Below, in pieces: positions 46,165-52,864 of a stretch of DNA of 52,864 nucleotides. The position numbers and the translations under genes were made by a program. Below the pieces are notes generated by a model. That model was not told where the DNA came from, made no database searches, and saw only the letters and a list, made by a program, of their open reading frames with translations. The DNA comes from Pirellulales bacterium (GTDB lineage: Bacteria > Planctomycetota > Planctomycetia > Pirellulales > Thermoguttaceae), in assembly GCA_016935315.1 (NCBI GenBank), contig JAFGRD010000002.1, positions 1 through 52,864 on the forward strand, read 5' to 3'. Numbering within the stretch: the stretch's first letter is position 1; each line of letters opens with the position of its first letter.

Positions 46165-47640
46165 ATGTCGCGACAAACACGTCGTACGTTCTTGAAGCGG
46201 GCCGCCGCCACCGCCGGCGTCGCTACCACGTTTACCATCGCCGGCACGCAATCCTCCGGCCAGGTGCTCGGCGCCAACGACACGATCCGCGTGGGCGTGG
46301 CCGGCATCCACGGCCGCGGCAACAGCCACATCGGGGCCTTCGCCGGCATGGACAAGGTCCAAGTCACCCATCTGATCGATCCCGACAGCCGGCTGTTCGC
46401 CGGGCGAAGCGAGTCGATCAAGAAGCGCAACGGCAACACGCCCAAATGCTTCCAGGACATCCGCAAGGCCTTGGAGGACAAAGAACTCGACGCGGTGTCG
46501 GTGGCCACCTGCAACCACTGGCACTCCCTGATCACCTTCTGGTCCTGCCAGGCCGGTAAGGACGTCTACGTGGAGAAGCCCTGCAGCCACAACGTCTTCG
46601 AGGGGCGCCAGTGCGTGAAGGCCGCGCGGAAGTACAAGTGCATCGTGCAGCACGGCACGCAGAGTCGCGCCTCGGGCAGTTGGGCCAAGACGGTCGCCGC
46701 CGTGGCCAGCGGCAAGTACGGCAAGCTGCTGGTCTCGAAGGCCTACGCCTCGAAGCCCCGCTGGAGCATCGGCTTCAAGGACGTCAAAGACCCACCGGCG
46801 GAGCTCGACTACAACCTCTGGCTGGGCCCGGCGCCCATGCAGCCGTATCACGAAAACCTGGTCCACTACAACTGGCACTGGTTCTGGGACACCGGCAACG
46901 GCGAGATCGGCAACCAGGGCGTCCATCAGATGGACATCGCCCGCTGGGGCATCCCCGGCGGCACGCTGCCCAAGAGCGTGATCAGCATGGGCGGCCGCTG
47001 GGTTCAGTCATCCGAAGGCCACCCGCCCTTTACCGACCAGGCCGAAACGCCCAACATGCAATTGACCGTGATGGATTTCGGCGGCCCGCTGATGGTCTAC
47101 GAGGTGGCCGGGCTGTGTGGCAAGTCGGTCGTCGGCAAACAGGCCCCGCCGCGCAAAGTGGACAACGAGTTCTACCTCGAAGAAGGTGCCATCAAGGGCG
47201 GCAAGTTCTATCCCAAAGGCTCCGACAAGGGCGAGTCGATCGACGTCGACTACCACATCGAGCCGGGTGGGATCTTCGAGAACTTCATCGACTGTGTCCG
47301 CAGTCGCGACCGCACCAAGCTGCACGCCGACATCCTCGATGCCCATTACTCGGCCGCCTTGTGCCATTTGGGCAACATCTCCTACCGGCTCGGCCAGCAG
47401 GTGCCCGGCACCACCAAGCCCGAAGTGCTCGGTGTCCACGAGGAAGCCTCTCGCTCCTGGAGCGACATCTGCACGGCACTGGACAACGCCATCGGGCTGG
47501 ACCTGGAGAAGAGCACCTACCAGCTCGGCCCGATGCTGCAGTTCGACGCCGAGAAGGAGAAGTTCGTCGGCAACGCCGAGGCCGACAAGCTGCTGACCCG
47601 CGAGTACCGCGAGCCGTTCGTGGTCACCGAGGAAGTCTGA
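46165..47640 (+). CDS. Tat-exported Gfo/Idh/MocA oxidoreductase
   Basis: The 491-residue protein opens with a twin-arginine signal (RQTRRTFLKRAAATAG). The Rossmann nucleotide-binding part (IRVGVAGIHGRGNSH) follows, then the dehydrogenase motif VYVEKPCSHN with the catalytic Lys, and the C-terminal beta-sheet domain (GNQGVHQMDIARWGIPGG). Export after cofactor binding is known for the family. Planctomycetes carry many such enzymes, probably acting on sugars or cyclitols; the substrate is not clear. GGAAAGGG lies before the ATG. A strong terminator follows. Confidence 0.92.
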   Translation: MSRQTRRTFLKRAAATAGVATTFTIAGTQSSGQVLGANDTIRVGVAGIHGRGNSHIGAFAGMDKVQVTHLIDPDSRLFAGRSESIKKRNGNTPKCFQDIRKALEDKELDAVSVATCNHWHSLITFWSCQAGKDVYVEKPCSHNVFEGRQCVKAARKYKCIVQHGTQSRASGSWAKTVAAVASGKYGKLLVSKAYASKPRWSIGFKDVKDPPAELDYNLWLGPAPMQPYHENLVHYNWHWFWDTGNGEIGNQGVHQMDIARWGIPGGTLPKSVISMGGRWVQSSEGHPPFTDQAETPNMQLTVMDFGGPLMVYEVAGLCGKSVVGKQAPPRKVDNEFYLEEGAIKGGKFYPKGSDKGESIDVDYHIEPGGIFENFIDCVRSRDRTKLHADILDAHYSAALCHLGNISYRLGQQVPGTTKPEVLGVHEEASRSWSDICTALDNAIGLDLEKSTYQLGPMLQFDAEKEKFVGNAEADKLLTREYREPFVVTEEV

Positions 47641-47672
47641 CGCCCGGCGGCTGACCGACGTGCGACCGAACC

Positions 47673-47711
47673 ACGGCCGAGGCGGTGGAACCGCTGCCTC
47701 GGCCGTTTTTT
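47673..47711 (+). terminator. Rho-independent terminator
   Basis: A perfect 11-bp stem, ACGGCCGAGGC (47673-47683) with GCCTCGGCCGT (47696-47706), and a 12-nt loop are directly followed by a run of T. It lies 32 nt after the Gfo/Idh stop. Confidence 0.93.
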
Positions 47712-47788
47712 GGGTTCTTCCAACGTGTTCTTGGCTCCCCTTCGGTTCCGTCGGCGCCGATCAAGATGCCTTCTCGCGCCCGATGTGG

Positions 47789-47794
47789 TACAAT
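47789..47794 (+). promoter_or_regulatory. Candidate -10 box
   Basis: TACAAT stands about 80 nt before the phosphoesterase ATG and shortly before a family-1 5' block. No clear -35. Confidence 0.3.
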
Positions 47795-47804
47795 TGGGAG
47801 CGCG

Positions 47805-47832
47805 TCGAAAAGACAAGTTGGGCGCACCATAC
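47805..47832 (+). repeat. Structured repeat family 1, partial 5' block (copy E)
   Basis: TCGAAAAGACAAGTTGGGC followed by CACCATAC resembles the 5' block of copies A-D with one deletion. The hairpins are absent. Confidence 0.4.
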
Positions 47833-47872
47833 ACGACGAATGACAACACACCGCACCACCACGGAGAACATC

Positions 47873-48880
47873 ATGCTTGCATCCGCCCGCCGATGGTTTC
47901 TGCTGCTTCTGCTGCTCGCCGCCGCGACGTCGCTCGTTGCGACCACGCCGGCCACCGCGGGCACGTCGTCCGGTTTCTCGGTCGTTCTGCTGCCCGACAC
48001 GCAGTTCTACTCGGAGACGTTTGCCGACACCTACCTGGCCCAGACCGAGTGGATTCGGGCCCGGGCCGCCGCCGAGCGGACTCGCTTCGTGATCCACCTG
48101 GGCGACATCGTCGACAACGCCACGGTGGAAGAGGAGTGGAAAGTGGCCGACCGGGCCCACCGGGTGCTCGACGGCGTGGTGCCCTACAGCGTGCTGCCGG
48201 GCAATCACGACGGCGCGCCCGGCGAGACCGAGCTGTACAACAAGTACTTTCCTCCGCGGCGTTTTGAGCACTATCCCTGGTACGGCGGACACGCGGGCCA
48301 GAAGAACGACAACAACGTCGCCCTGTTCAACGCGGCGTGCATGAAGTTCCTGGTGCTCAACCTCGAATACAATCCCGGCGACGAGACACTGCAGTGGGCC
48401 AACGACGTCGTCGCGCAGCACGCCGATCGGCGGGTGATCGTCGCCACGCACGAGTATATGGGTCCCAAGGGGCGCCGCCCGCCCGGCGAGAAGATCTTCG
48501 AGCAGCTCGTGCGCAAGCACGAGAATATCTTCCTGGTTGTCTGCGGCCACGTGGGGGCGATCGCCCAGCAAGTCAGCGCCAACGACGCCGGCGGCCAGGT
48601 TCACGAAGTCCTGTGCGACTACCAGAACCTGCCCGAAGGCGGGGGCGGCTGGCTCCAGGTGCTCCGCTTCCTGCCCGAGCAGAACCAGATCGTCATCGAG
48701 GCCTATTCGCCGCTCTCCGACGAGCACGCCGATCAGCCCAAGGCCGTGGCCACACTCGATTACGACATGAGCGAGCGCGAGCTGGCCGCAACCGGCTCGC
48801 ATCGCTGGCTTGGACGCGGCAAGCTGCCGGCGGGACGGTTCGGATGGCGGATCCGGCGGCTGCTGCAATCGTGGCGGTGA
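47873..48880 (+). CDS. Secreted calcineurin-like phosphoesterase
   Basis: The 335-residue protein has a signal peptide (FLLLLLLAAATSLVATTPATA). Metal-binding motifs follow: LLPDTQFY (Asp; the usual His is Gln), HLGDIVDN, LPGNHDG, VATHEYMG and VCGHVG. The substitution at the first motif is known in this subgroup. It probably removes phosphate from an external ester. GGAG lies before the ATG. The AOR gene starts 40 nt after its stop. Confidence 0.88.
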   Translation: MLASARRWFLLLLLLAAATSLVATTPATAGTSSGFSVVLLPDTQFYSETFADTYLAQTEWIRARAAAERTRFVIHLGDIVDNATVEEEWKVADRAHRVLDGVVPYSVLPGNHDGAPGETELYNKYFPPRRFEHYPWYGGHAGQKNDNNVALFNAACMKFLVLNLEYNPGDETLQWANDVVAQHADRRVIVATHEYMGPKGRRPPGEKIFEQLVRKHENIFLVVCGHVGAIAQQVSANDAGGQVHEVLCDYQNLPEGGGGWLQVLRFLPEQNQIVIEAYSPLSDEHADQPKAVATLDYDMSERELAATGSHRWLGRGKLPAGRFGWRIRRLLQSWR

Positions 48881-48920
48881 CCGCCGTGCTCGCCAGCGCC
48901 TTCACGCAAGGATTGGGAAC

Positions 48921-50792
48921 ATGCCCGTACCGGCAACTTCAGGAAGAATCCTGCTGGTCGATCTGGCCCGCGGAACCACGCGCGTCGAACAACCCGGCGA
49001 CGAGCTTTACCTGAGCTACTTCGGCGGTTACGGCCTGGGGGCGTATTACCTCTACACGATGCAGCGGGCGGGCGTCGATCCGCTGGGGCCGGAGAACACC
49101 TTGGGCTTCTTCACCGGGCTGCTGACCGGCACCGGTGGCATCACCAGCAATCGCTACGTCGTGGTGGCCAAGAGTCCCAAGACGGGTGGCTGGGGCGACG
49201 CCAATTCCGGCGGCACCTTCGGGCCGGCCATGAAGACGGCCGGCTTCGACGCCATCCTGCTGACCGGGCAGAGCGACACGCCCGTGATGCTGGTGGTGCG
49301 CGACGGACGGGCTGAGCTGCTGCCGGCCGACGACTGGTGGGGATTGGAGAGCCACGAGACGGAAGACCGCGCCCGGCAGCGGTTCGGCACCAACGCCCGC
49401 GTCGCCTGCATCGGCCCGGCCGGCGAGCGCCAAAGCCTGCTGGCGGCGGTGATCAACGACAGGGGCCGGGCGGCCGCGCGCAGCGGGCTGGGCGCGGTGA
49501 TGGGCTCGAAACGGTTGAAGGCGATCGTGCTGGCCGACGGGGTGCGCGAAGTCCCCGTCGCCGATCCCGACGGCATGAAAGCCGCCATCGGCCGCCACCG
49601 CGAGTTCCTGCAAACCCGCCCTCGCTGGACCACCATGCGGACCTACGGCACCTGCGGCAGCATGGCCGGGTTGGCTTTCAAGGGCGACACGCCCGTCAAG
49701 AACTGGGCCGGCACCGTGGAAGCCGACTTCCCCACCGTGGGCAAGATCAGCGACGAGGCGGTGATCGCGATCCAGCGCCGCAAGTATGCCTGCTGGAAAT
49801 GCCCCATGGCCTGCGGCGGGTTGACGCGGGTCGAAGAAGGTGAGTTCGCCGGGGAAGGGCACAAGCCCGAGTACGAAACGCTCGGTGCGTTCGGCTCGAT
49901 GTGCCTCAACGACGACCTGGCGTCGATCAACCTCTGCAACGATCTGTGCAACCGCCTGGGGCTCGACACGATCGGCACCGGCGGCACCGTGGCCTCTGCA
50001 ATCGAGTGTTTCGAGAACGGCCTGATCGGACCCGAGGACACCGGTGGGCTCGATTTGCGCTGGGGCAACGCCCGGGCCATTGTCGAACTCACCCGCCGGA
50101 TCGGGCGGCGCGAGGGATTCGGCGACGTGCTGGCCGACGGCGTCCGCCGCGCGGCCGAGCGCATCGGCAAGGGCTCCGCGCGCTACGCGATTCACGTCGG
50201 CGGCGAAGAGTTGCCGATGCACGATCCCCGCCTGGTCCCCAGCGCGGCGACCTCGTATAAGATGGACGCCACCCCCGGCCGCCACACGCAAGTCAGCACG
50301 TGGATCTCCGAGCTCGGGGCCGGACCGCCGGGACTGGTCGAGGAACCGCAGCCGCCGCACCATTACCCGGGCAAAGGGAAACTACACGCGCGGGTCAACA
50401 ACTACTTCCACGCGGGCAGCTCGTCGGGCATGTGCATGTTCACGCTGTTGACGCTCCGGCCGACCGCCCTGCCCGATTCGTTGACGCACGCCACCGGCCG
50501 GCCGTGGATGCTCGACGACGTGCTGCGGACCGGGGCCCGCATCGCCGCACTGCGGATCGCGTTCAACCTCCGCGAAGGCGTTCGCAACCTCGAGCTCGAC
50601 GTGCCCGCCCGGGTGCTCGGCGATCCGCCGCTGTCGCAAGGTCCCACGGCCGGGCGGACCGTCGATCTGGCGGCCCAGGTCGAAGACTATCTCGAGGCGA
50701 TGGGCTGGGACCCGGCCACCGGCGTGCCCCGCGAGGAGACGCTGCGGGGGCTGGGGTTGGATTTCGTGGCCGAGGACCTGTACCCGCCGTAA
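48921..50792 (+). CDS. Aldehyde:ferredoxin oxidoreductase-family tungsten enzyme
   Basis: The 623-residue AOR-family protein contains the family start GRILLVDLARGTT and GLTGTGGITSNRYVVVAKSP. The iron-sulfur ligands are Cys291-x2-Cys294-x3-Cys298 (CWKCPMAC), with a fourth Cys late in GSSSGMCMFT. It oxidises aldehydes to acids, or does the reverse, with ferredoxin, using a tungsten or molybdenum pterin. Such enzymes are oxygen-sensitive and point to anaerobic metabolism. AAGGA precedes the ATG at 48921. No ferredoxin or cofactor gene is adjacent. A structured repeat follows 11 nt after the stop. Confidence 0.93.
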   Translation: MPVPATSGRILLVDLARGTTRVEQPGDELYLSYFGGYGLGAYYLYTMQRAGVDPLGPENTLGFFTGLLTGTGGITSNRYVVVAKSPKTGGWGDANSGGTFGPAMKTAGFDAILLTGQSDTPVMLVVRDGRAELLPADDWWGLESHETEDRARQRFGTNARVACIGPAGERQSLLAAVINDRGRAAARSGLGAVMGSKRLKAIVLADGVREVPVADPDGMKAAIGRHREFLQTRPRWTTMRTYGTCGSMAGLAFKGDTPVKNWAGTVEADFPTVGKISDEAVIAIQRRKYACWKCPMACGGLTRVEEGEFAGEGHKPEYETLGAFGSMCLNDDLASINLCNDLCNRLGLDTIGTGGTVASAIECFENGLIGPEDTGGLDLRWGNARAIVELTRRIGRREGFGDVLADGVRRAAERIGKGSARYAIHVGGEELPMHDPRLVPSAATSYKMDATPGRHTQVSTWISELGAGPPGLVEEPQPPHHYPGKGKLHARVNNYFHAGSSSGMCMFTLLTLRPTALPDSLTHATGRPWMLDDVLRTGARIAALRIAFNLREGVRNLELDVPARVLGDPPLSQGPTAGRTVDLAAQVEDYLEAMGWDPATGVPREETLRGLGLDFVAEDLYPP

Positions 50793-50803
50793 CAGATTGA
50801 CGT

Positions 50804-50932
50804 AAGGACTCGCAAGAGAATAGGTTGGACATACATGAACGTGCAAGGACGCGCAGCGGCCTTGCTCCTTCATCACCCGTTGACTGAAGATGCCTTTGAG
50901 TTTCCTGGTTCTTTCCCGATCAGAAGGCACCC
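50804..50932 (+). repeat. Structured intergenic repeat, family 1, copy B
   Basis: Same order as copy A at 1675-1807: the 5' block AAGGACTCGCAAGAGAA..., hairpin 1 at 50835-50873 (14-bp stem with two mismatches, loop ACGCGCAGCGG), then a conserved tail with TTCTTTCCCGATCAGAAGGC. TGCCTT/AAGGCA can close a second hairpin. The stem differs from copies A and F by paired changes. TTGACG at 50797 stands just before it and could be a -35 for this element, but the matching -10 is poor. It lies between the AOR gene and a 34-residue membrane protein. Confidence 0.75.
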
Positions 50933-50938
50933 AAATCG

Positions 50939-51043
50939 ATGCCCGATCCCGATTACGCCGGCGGCCCGCCGGGTGGGTTCCACCTGATTGTCGGATTGGC
51001 GCTGATCTTCTTCCTCGCGCTGATCCTCAAGTCGTGTCTGTGA
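50939..51043 (+). CDS. Small single-pass membrane protein, 34 residues
   Basis: The short frame starts MPDPDYAGGPPGGFHL and ends in a hydrophobic helix (about 14-30) followed by KSCL. Its composition (acidic/Gly-Pro head, a clean membrane helix, a short basic end) looks like a real small protein. No strong Shine-Dalgarno sequence was seen. It ends 16 bases before the SRPBCC gene, same strand, so the two may be cotranscribed. The function is unknown. Confidence 0.5.
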   Translation: MPDPDYAGGPPGGFHLIVGLALIFFLALILKSCL

Positions 51044-51059
51044 ACGAGCGGCCGGCGAG

Positions 51060-51545
51060 ATGTTGCTGAAAGATTCCGTCTTGATCAACGCCTCGGCGGA
51101 TCGGGTCTGGGAGTACGTCGGCTCGCCCGACCTCTGGCCGCTGTTCCACGCCAAGGCCGGCAACTGCGAGCAACTCAGCGCCCAGGGCGGCGCGATCGGC
51201 TCGCTCTACGAAATGGAATTCTCCCTGGGGTCGAAAACCTCCCCGACGAAGTGTGAGATCATTGACCTACGCGTGGGGCAGACGATCCAACTGAAATCGA
51301 CGCTGCCGGGGCTGAACCCGAAAACTGGGCAGCCCGACGCCGCGGTGATCACCTACGAGCTTCAGGACCGGGGTTTCAAGACCAAGGTGTACGAGCAGAT
51401 CCATCTAGATCTCTCGAGCGTCAATCCGCTGCTACGGGTGTTGGCGTGGTTGATACACCGCCTCGGCAAGCCGTCGGGCGAGACGAGCCTGAGGAAACTG
51501 AAGAAGATTGTAGAGGAAGACGCGGCCCCGCTGCCTGGGGCCTGA
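51060..51545 (+). CDS. SRPBCC (START-like) family protein
   Basis: The 161-residue protein fits the SRPBCC/polyketide-cyclase fold. The start MLLKDSVLINASADRVWEYV followed by DLWPLFH is the usual pattern for this superfamily, which binds hydrophobic ligands in a deep pocket. No catalytic residue can be assigned. It may act together with the small membrane protein upstream. Confidence 0.82.
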   Translation: MLLKDSVLINASADRVWEYVGSPDLWPLFHAKAGNCEQLSAQGGAIGSLYEMEFSLGSKTSPTKCEIIDLRVGQTIQLKSTLPGLNPKTGQPDAAVITYELQDRGFKTKVYEQIHLDLSSVNPLLRVLAWLIHRLGKPSGETSLRKLKKIVEEDAAPLPGA

Positions 51546-51645
51546 CCGTTGACCAGAGCCTCTGTCCCGTGATACACTCATGCCTGCCAGGTCAGCCATC
51601 GCTTGGACTGGAGATTCCGCAGAAGACTTCGCACAAGGAGACGCC

Positions 51646-52605
51646 ATGGACCGCTGCGATTCCGGTGCCGTAAACGGCGGCGGCAACGACCAGCCGCGAG
51701 ACGGCGGGCGCCGCGATTTTCTCAAGAAGGTCGGCGCGCTGCCGGCGGCGTTGATCGCCGCCCAGGTCGGCTCCGAGGCGCCGGCCGCGCCCACCGAGCC
51801 GCCCAAGCTGCCGCAGGTCCGACTGGGACGCTACACCCTTTCGCGGCTGATTTGCGGCTCCAACACGTTCAACGCCGGCTCTCACTTGTCGGTCTTCGTC
51901 AACCACCAGATGCGCGAGTACTTCACGCCCGAGCAGATCTTCAAGACCCTGCGGCGATGCGAGGAGGAGGGCGTCAACTGCTGGCAGTCGGGACTCGGCA
52001 ATATCGAGCTGTACCGGCAGTACGTCGACCGGGGGCTGAAGATGCACTTCATCGCCATCGACGCCGGCAACGCGTCGTCGGTCGAGAAGCTGGCGGCCGG
52101 CGGCTGCATCGCCATCGCCCATCACGGTGAAAGAACCGACGCGATGTTCAAGGACGGTCAGATCGACCGGATGCACGACTATCTGAAGCGGGTTCGCGAC
52201 GCCGGACTGTTGGTGGGGGTTTCCACCCATATGCCCGACGTCGTCGATGCGGTCGAATCGAAAGGCTGGGACGTCGACTATTACATGACCTGCGTCTACG
52301 AGCGCCACCGCAGCGCCGCGCAGCTCGAAGAGTTGCTGGGCCAGGCGCCGATTCCGGTGGGCGAGGTCTATCTGCCGAACGACCCGCCGCGGATGTTCCA
52401 GGCCGTCCGCCGCACGAAGCGCCCCTGCCTGGCCTTCAAGATCCTGGCCGCCGGCCGGCTCTCCGAGCGGCGCCAGTGGGTCGAACAGGCGTTCCGCCAG
52501 ACCTTCGAGTCGATCAAGCCTACCGACGCCGTGATCGTCGGCATGTACGACCGCTACAGCGACCAGCCGGCCGACAACGCGGCGCTGGTCCGCCGGTTCG
52601 GCTGA
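51646..52605 (+). CDS. Tat-exported aldo/keto-reductase-like TIM-barrel protein
   Basis: The 319-residue protein has a twin-arginine-type signal (GGRRDFLKKVGALPAALIAA), with the two Arg before DFLKK. The barrel-like body starts VRLGRYTLSRLICGSNTFN, which resembles aldo/keto reductases. The usual catalytic Tyr/Lys pair of that family is not clear, so activity is uncertain. AAGGAG precedes the ATG at 51646. A GC-rich repeat with GGTGGGTCGCGC follows the stop. Confidence 0.75.
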   Translation: MDRCDSGAVNGGGNDQPRDGGRRDFLKKVGALPAALIAAQVGSEAPAAPTEPPKLPQVRLGRYTLSRLICGSNTFNAGSHLSVFVNHQMREYFTPEQIFKTLRRCEEEGVNCWQSGLGNIELYRQYVDRGLKMHFIAIDAGNASSVEKLAAGGCIAIAHHGERTDAMFKDGQIDRMHDYLKRVRDAGLLVGVSTHMPDVVDAVESKGWDVDYYMTCVYERHRSAAQLEELLGQAPIPVGEVYLPNDPPRMFQAVRRTKRPCLAFKILAAGRLSERRQWVEQAFRQTFESIKPTDAVIVGMYDRYSDQPADNAALVRRFG

Positions 52606-52864
52606 GGCCGCGGGTGGGTCGCGCTTGCCCGCGTATGGAGAATCTCGACCGTGATCCCCGGCCGCAGCGCGCAAGCCGTCGCCATCGCCCCCGACGGCTC
52701 GCGAATCGTCGTGGGCAACGGCTACACGCTGCAGATCAGCGAGATCCAAACCGGCATGGAATATGCCCAAATGGAGGGCGGGGAAATCCAGTGGTCGGCT
52801 GGGCATCACCCATCCGGAACTGACCGAGATGCAGATTCGCGCCATCTTCGAGGCGGCCGCCGAG
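52606..52864 (+). pseudogene. WD40-like fragment joined to a PPDK fragment
   Basis: In the frame that continues past the preceding stop, 52630-52790 reads like WD40 repeats (RVWRIST, AQAVAIAPDGSRIVVGNG, LQISEIQTG) but has no proper start. From 52796 another frame reads RLGITHPELTEMQIRAIFEA, the pattern around the PEP-binding C-terminal part of pyruvate phosphate dikinase, and runs off the end. The join at about 52790-52796 cannot be a normal gene. It may be a decayed gene, a recombination point or an assembly error at a contig edge. Confidence 0.55.

Overview
The window looks like a piece of a planctomycete chromosome, most probably order Pirellulales. This is inferred from gene content and not from a marker gene: an ECF sigma factor next to a transmembrane Ser/Thr kinase, a secreted sulfatase, a Tat-exported Gfo/Idh/MocA oxidoreductase, a PEP-CTERM protein with HAF repeats, a GlmU-like protein of the alternative bacterial type, and high GC with long antisense shadow frames. 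Tungsten-type aldehyde:ferredoxin oxidoreductase, corrinoid methyl-transfer proteins, B12-type radical SAM proteins and a Re-citrate-synthase-like enzyme suggest that it lives at least part of the time without oxygen. No rRNA, tRNA, CRISPR array, integrase or transposase was found.

Layout. 0.3-2.7 kb: membrane-anchored ApbE and a zinc-ribbon membrane protein, divergent, with a structured intergenic repeat between them. 2.9-6.9 kb: ECF sigma factor, Ser/Thr kinase with a zinc-finger N-terminus, and two tandem paralogous secreted coiled-coil proteins. 7-12.6 kb: a polytopic membrane protein, a secreted DUF4832-type protein and a sulfatase, with an HNH-nuclease gene of different base composition between the last two. 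12.6-16.7 kb (minus strand): DRE-TIM synthase, acyl carrier protein, GlmU-like protein, NagB. 17-20.9 kb: SRAP protein, a metallophosphoesterase/hydrolase pair, CutA. 20.9-24.3 kb: an Hsp70 cassette (lipoprotein, lidless Hsp70, membrane protein with a J-like region and an MshEN-like domain). 24.4-30.6 kb: a basic protein, DUF4254, an EEP hydrolase, radical SAM/SPASM, a glutaminyl-cyclase-like M28 protein, an MBL-fold nuclease and a sugar isomerase/epimerase-like protein. 30.8-38.6 kb: one-carbon/B12 region (corrinoid protein, pterin-dependent methyltransferase, full-length MetH, a second homocysteine methyltransferase, a UroD-family protein). 38.7-41.8 kb: PEP-CTERM protein and a B12-binding-type radical SAM protein. 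42.3-45.9 kb: histidine kinase, response regulator, DUF1638 and a MtaA-like UroD methyltransferase. 46.2-52.6 kb: Gfo/Idh oxidoreductase, phosphoesterase, AOR, a 34-residue membrane protein, an SRPBCC protein and a Tat oxidoreductase-like protein. The last 250 bases join a WD40-like fragment to a fragment of pyruvate phosphate dikinase.

The most unusual content is of two kinds. First, families of short structured intergenic repeats: a 39-nt hairpin with an 11-nt loop whose stem covaries between three copies, and paired 20-nt palindromes held 28-29 nt apart at three loci. Second, two gene sets: the Hsp70 cassette, and a corrinoid methyl-transfer set split over two loci, one of them following a two-component system. 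All functions are assigned by reading motifs; no database search was run.
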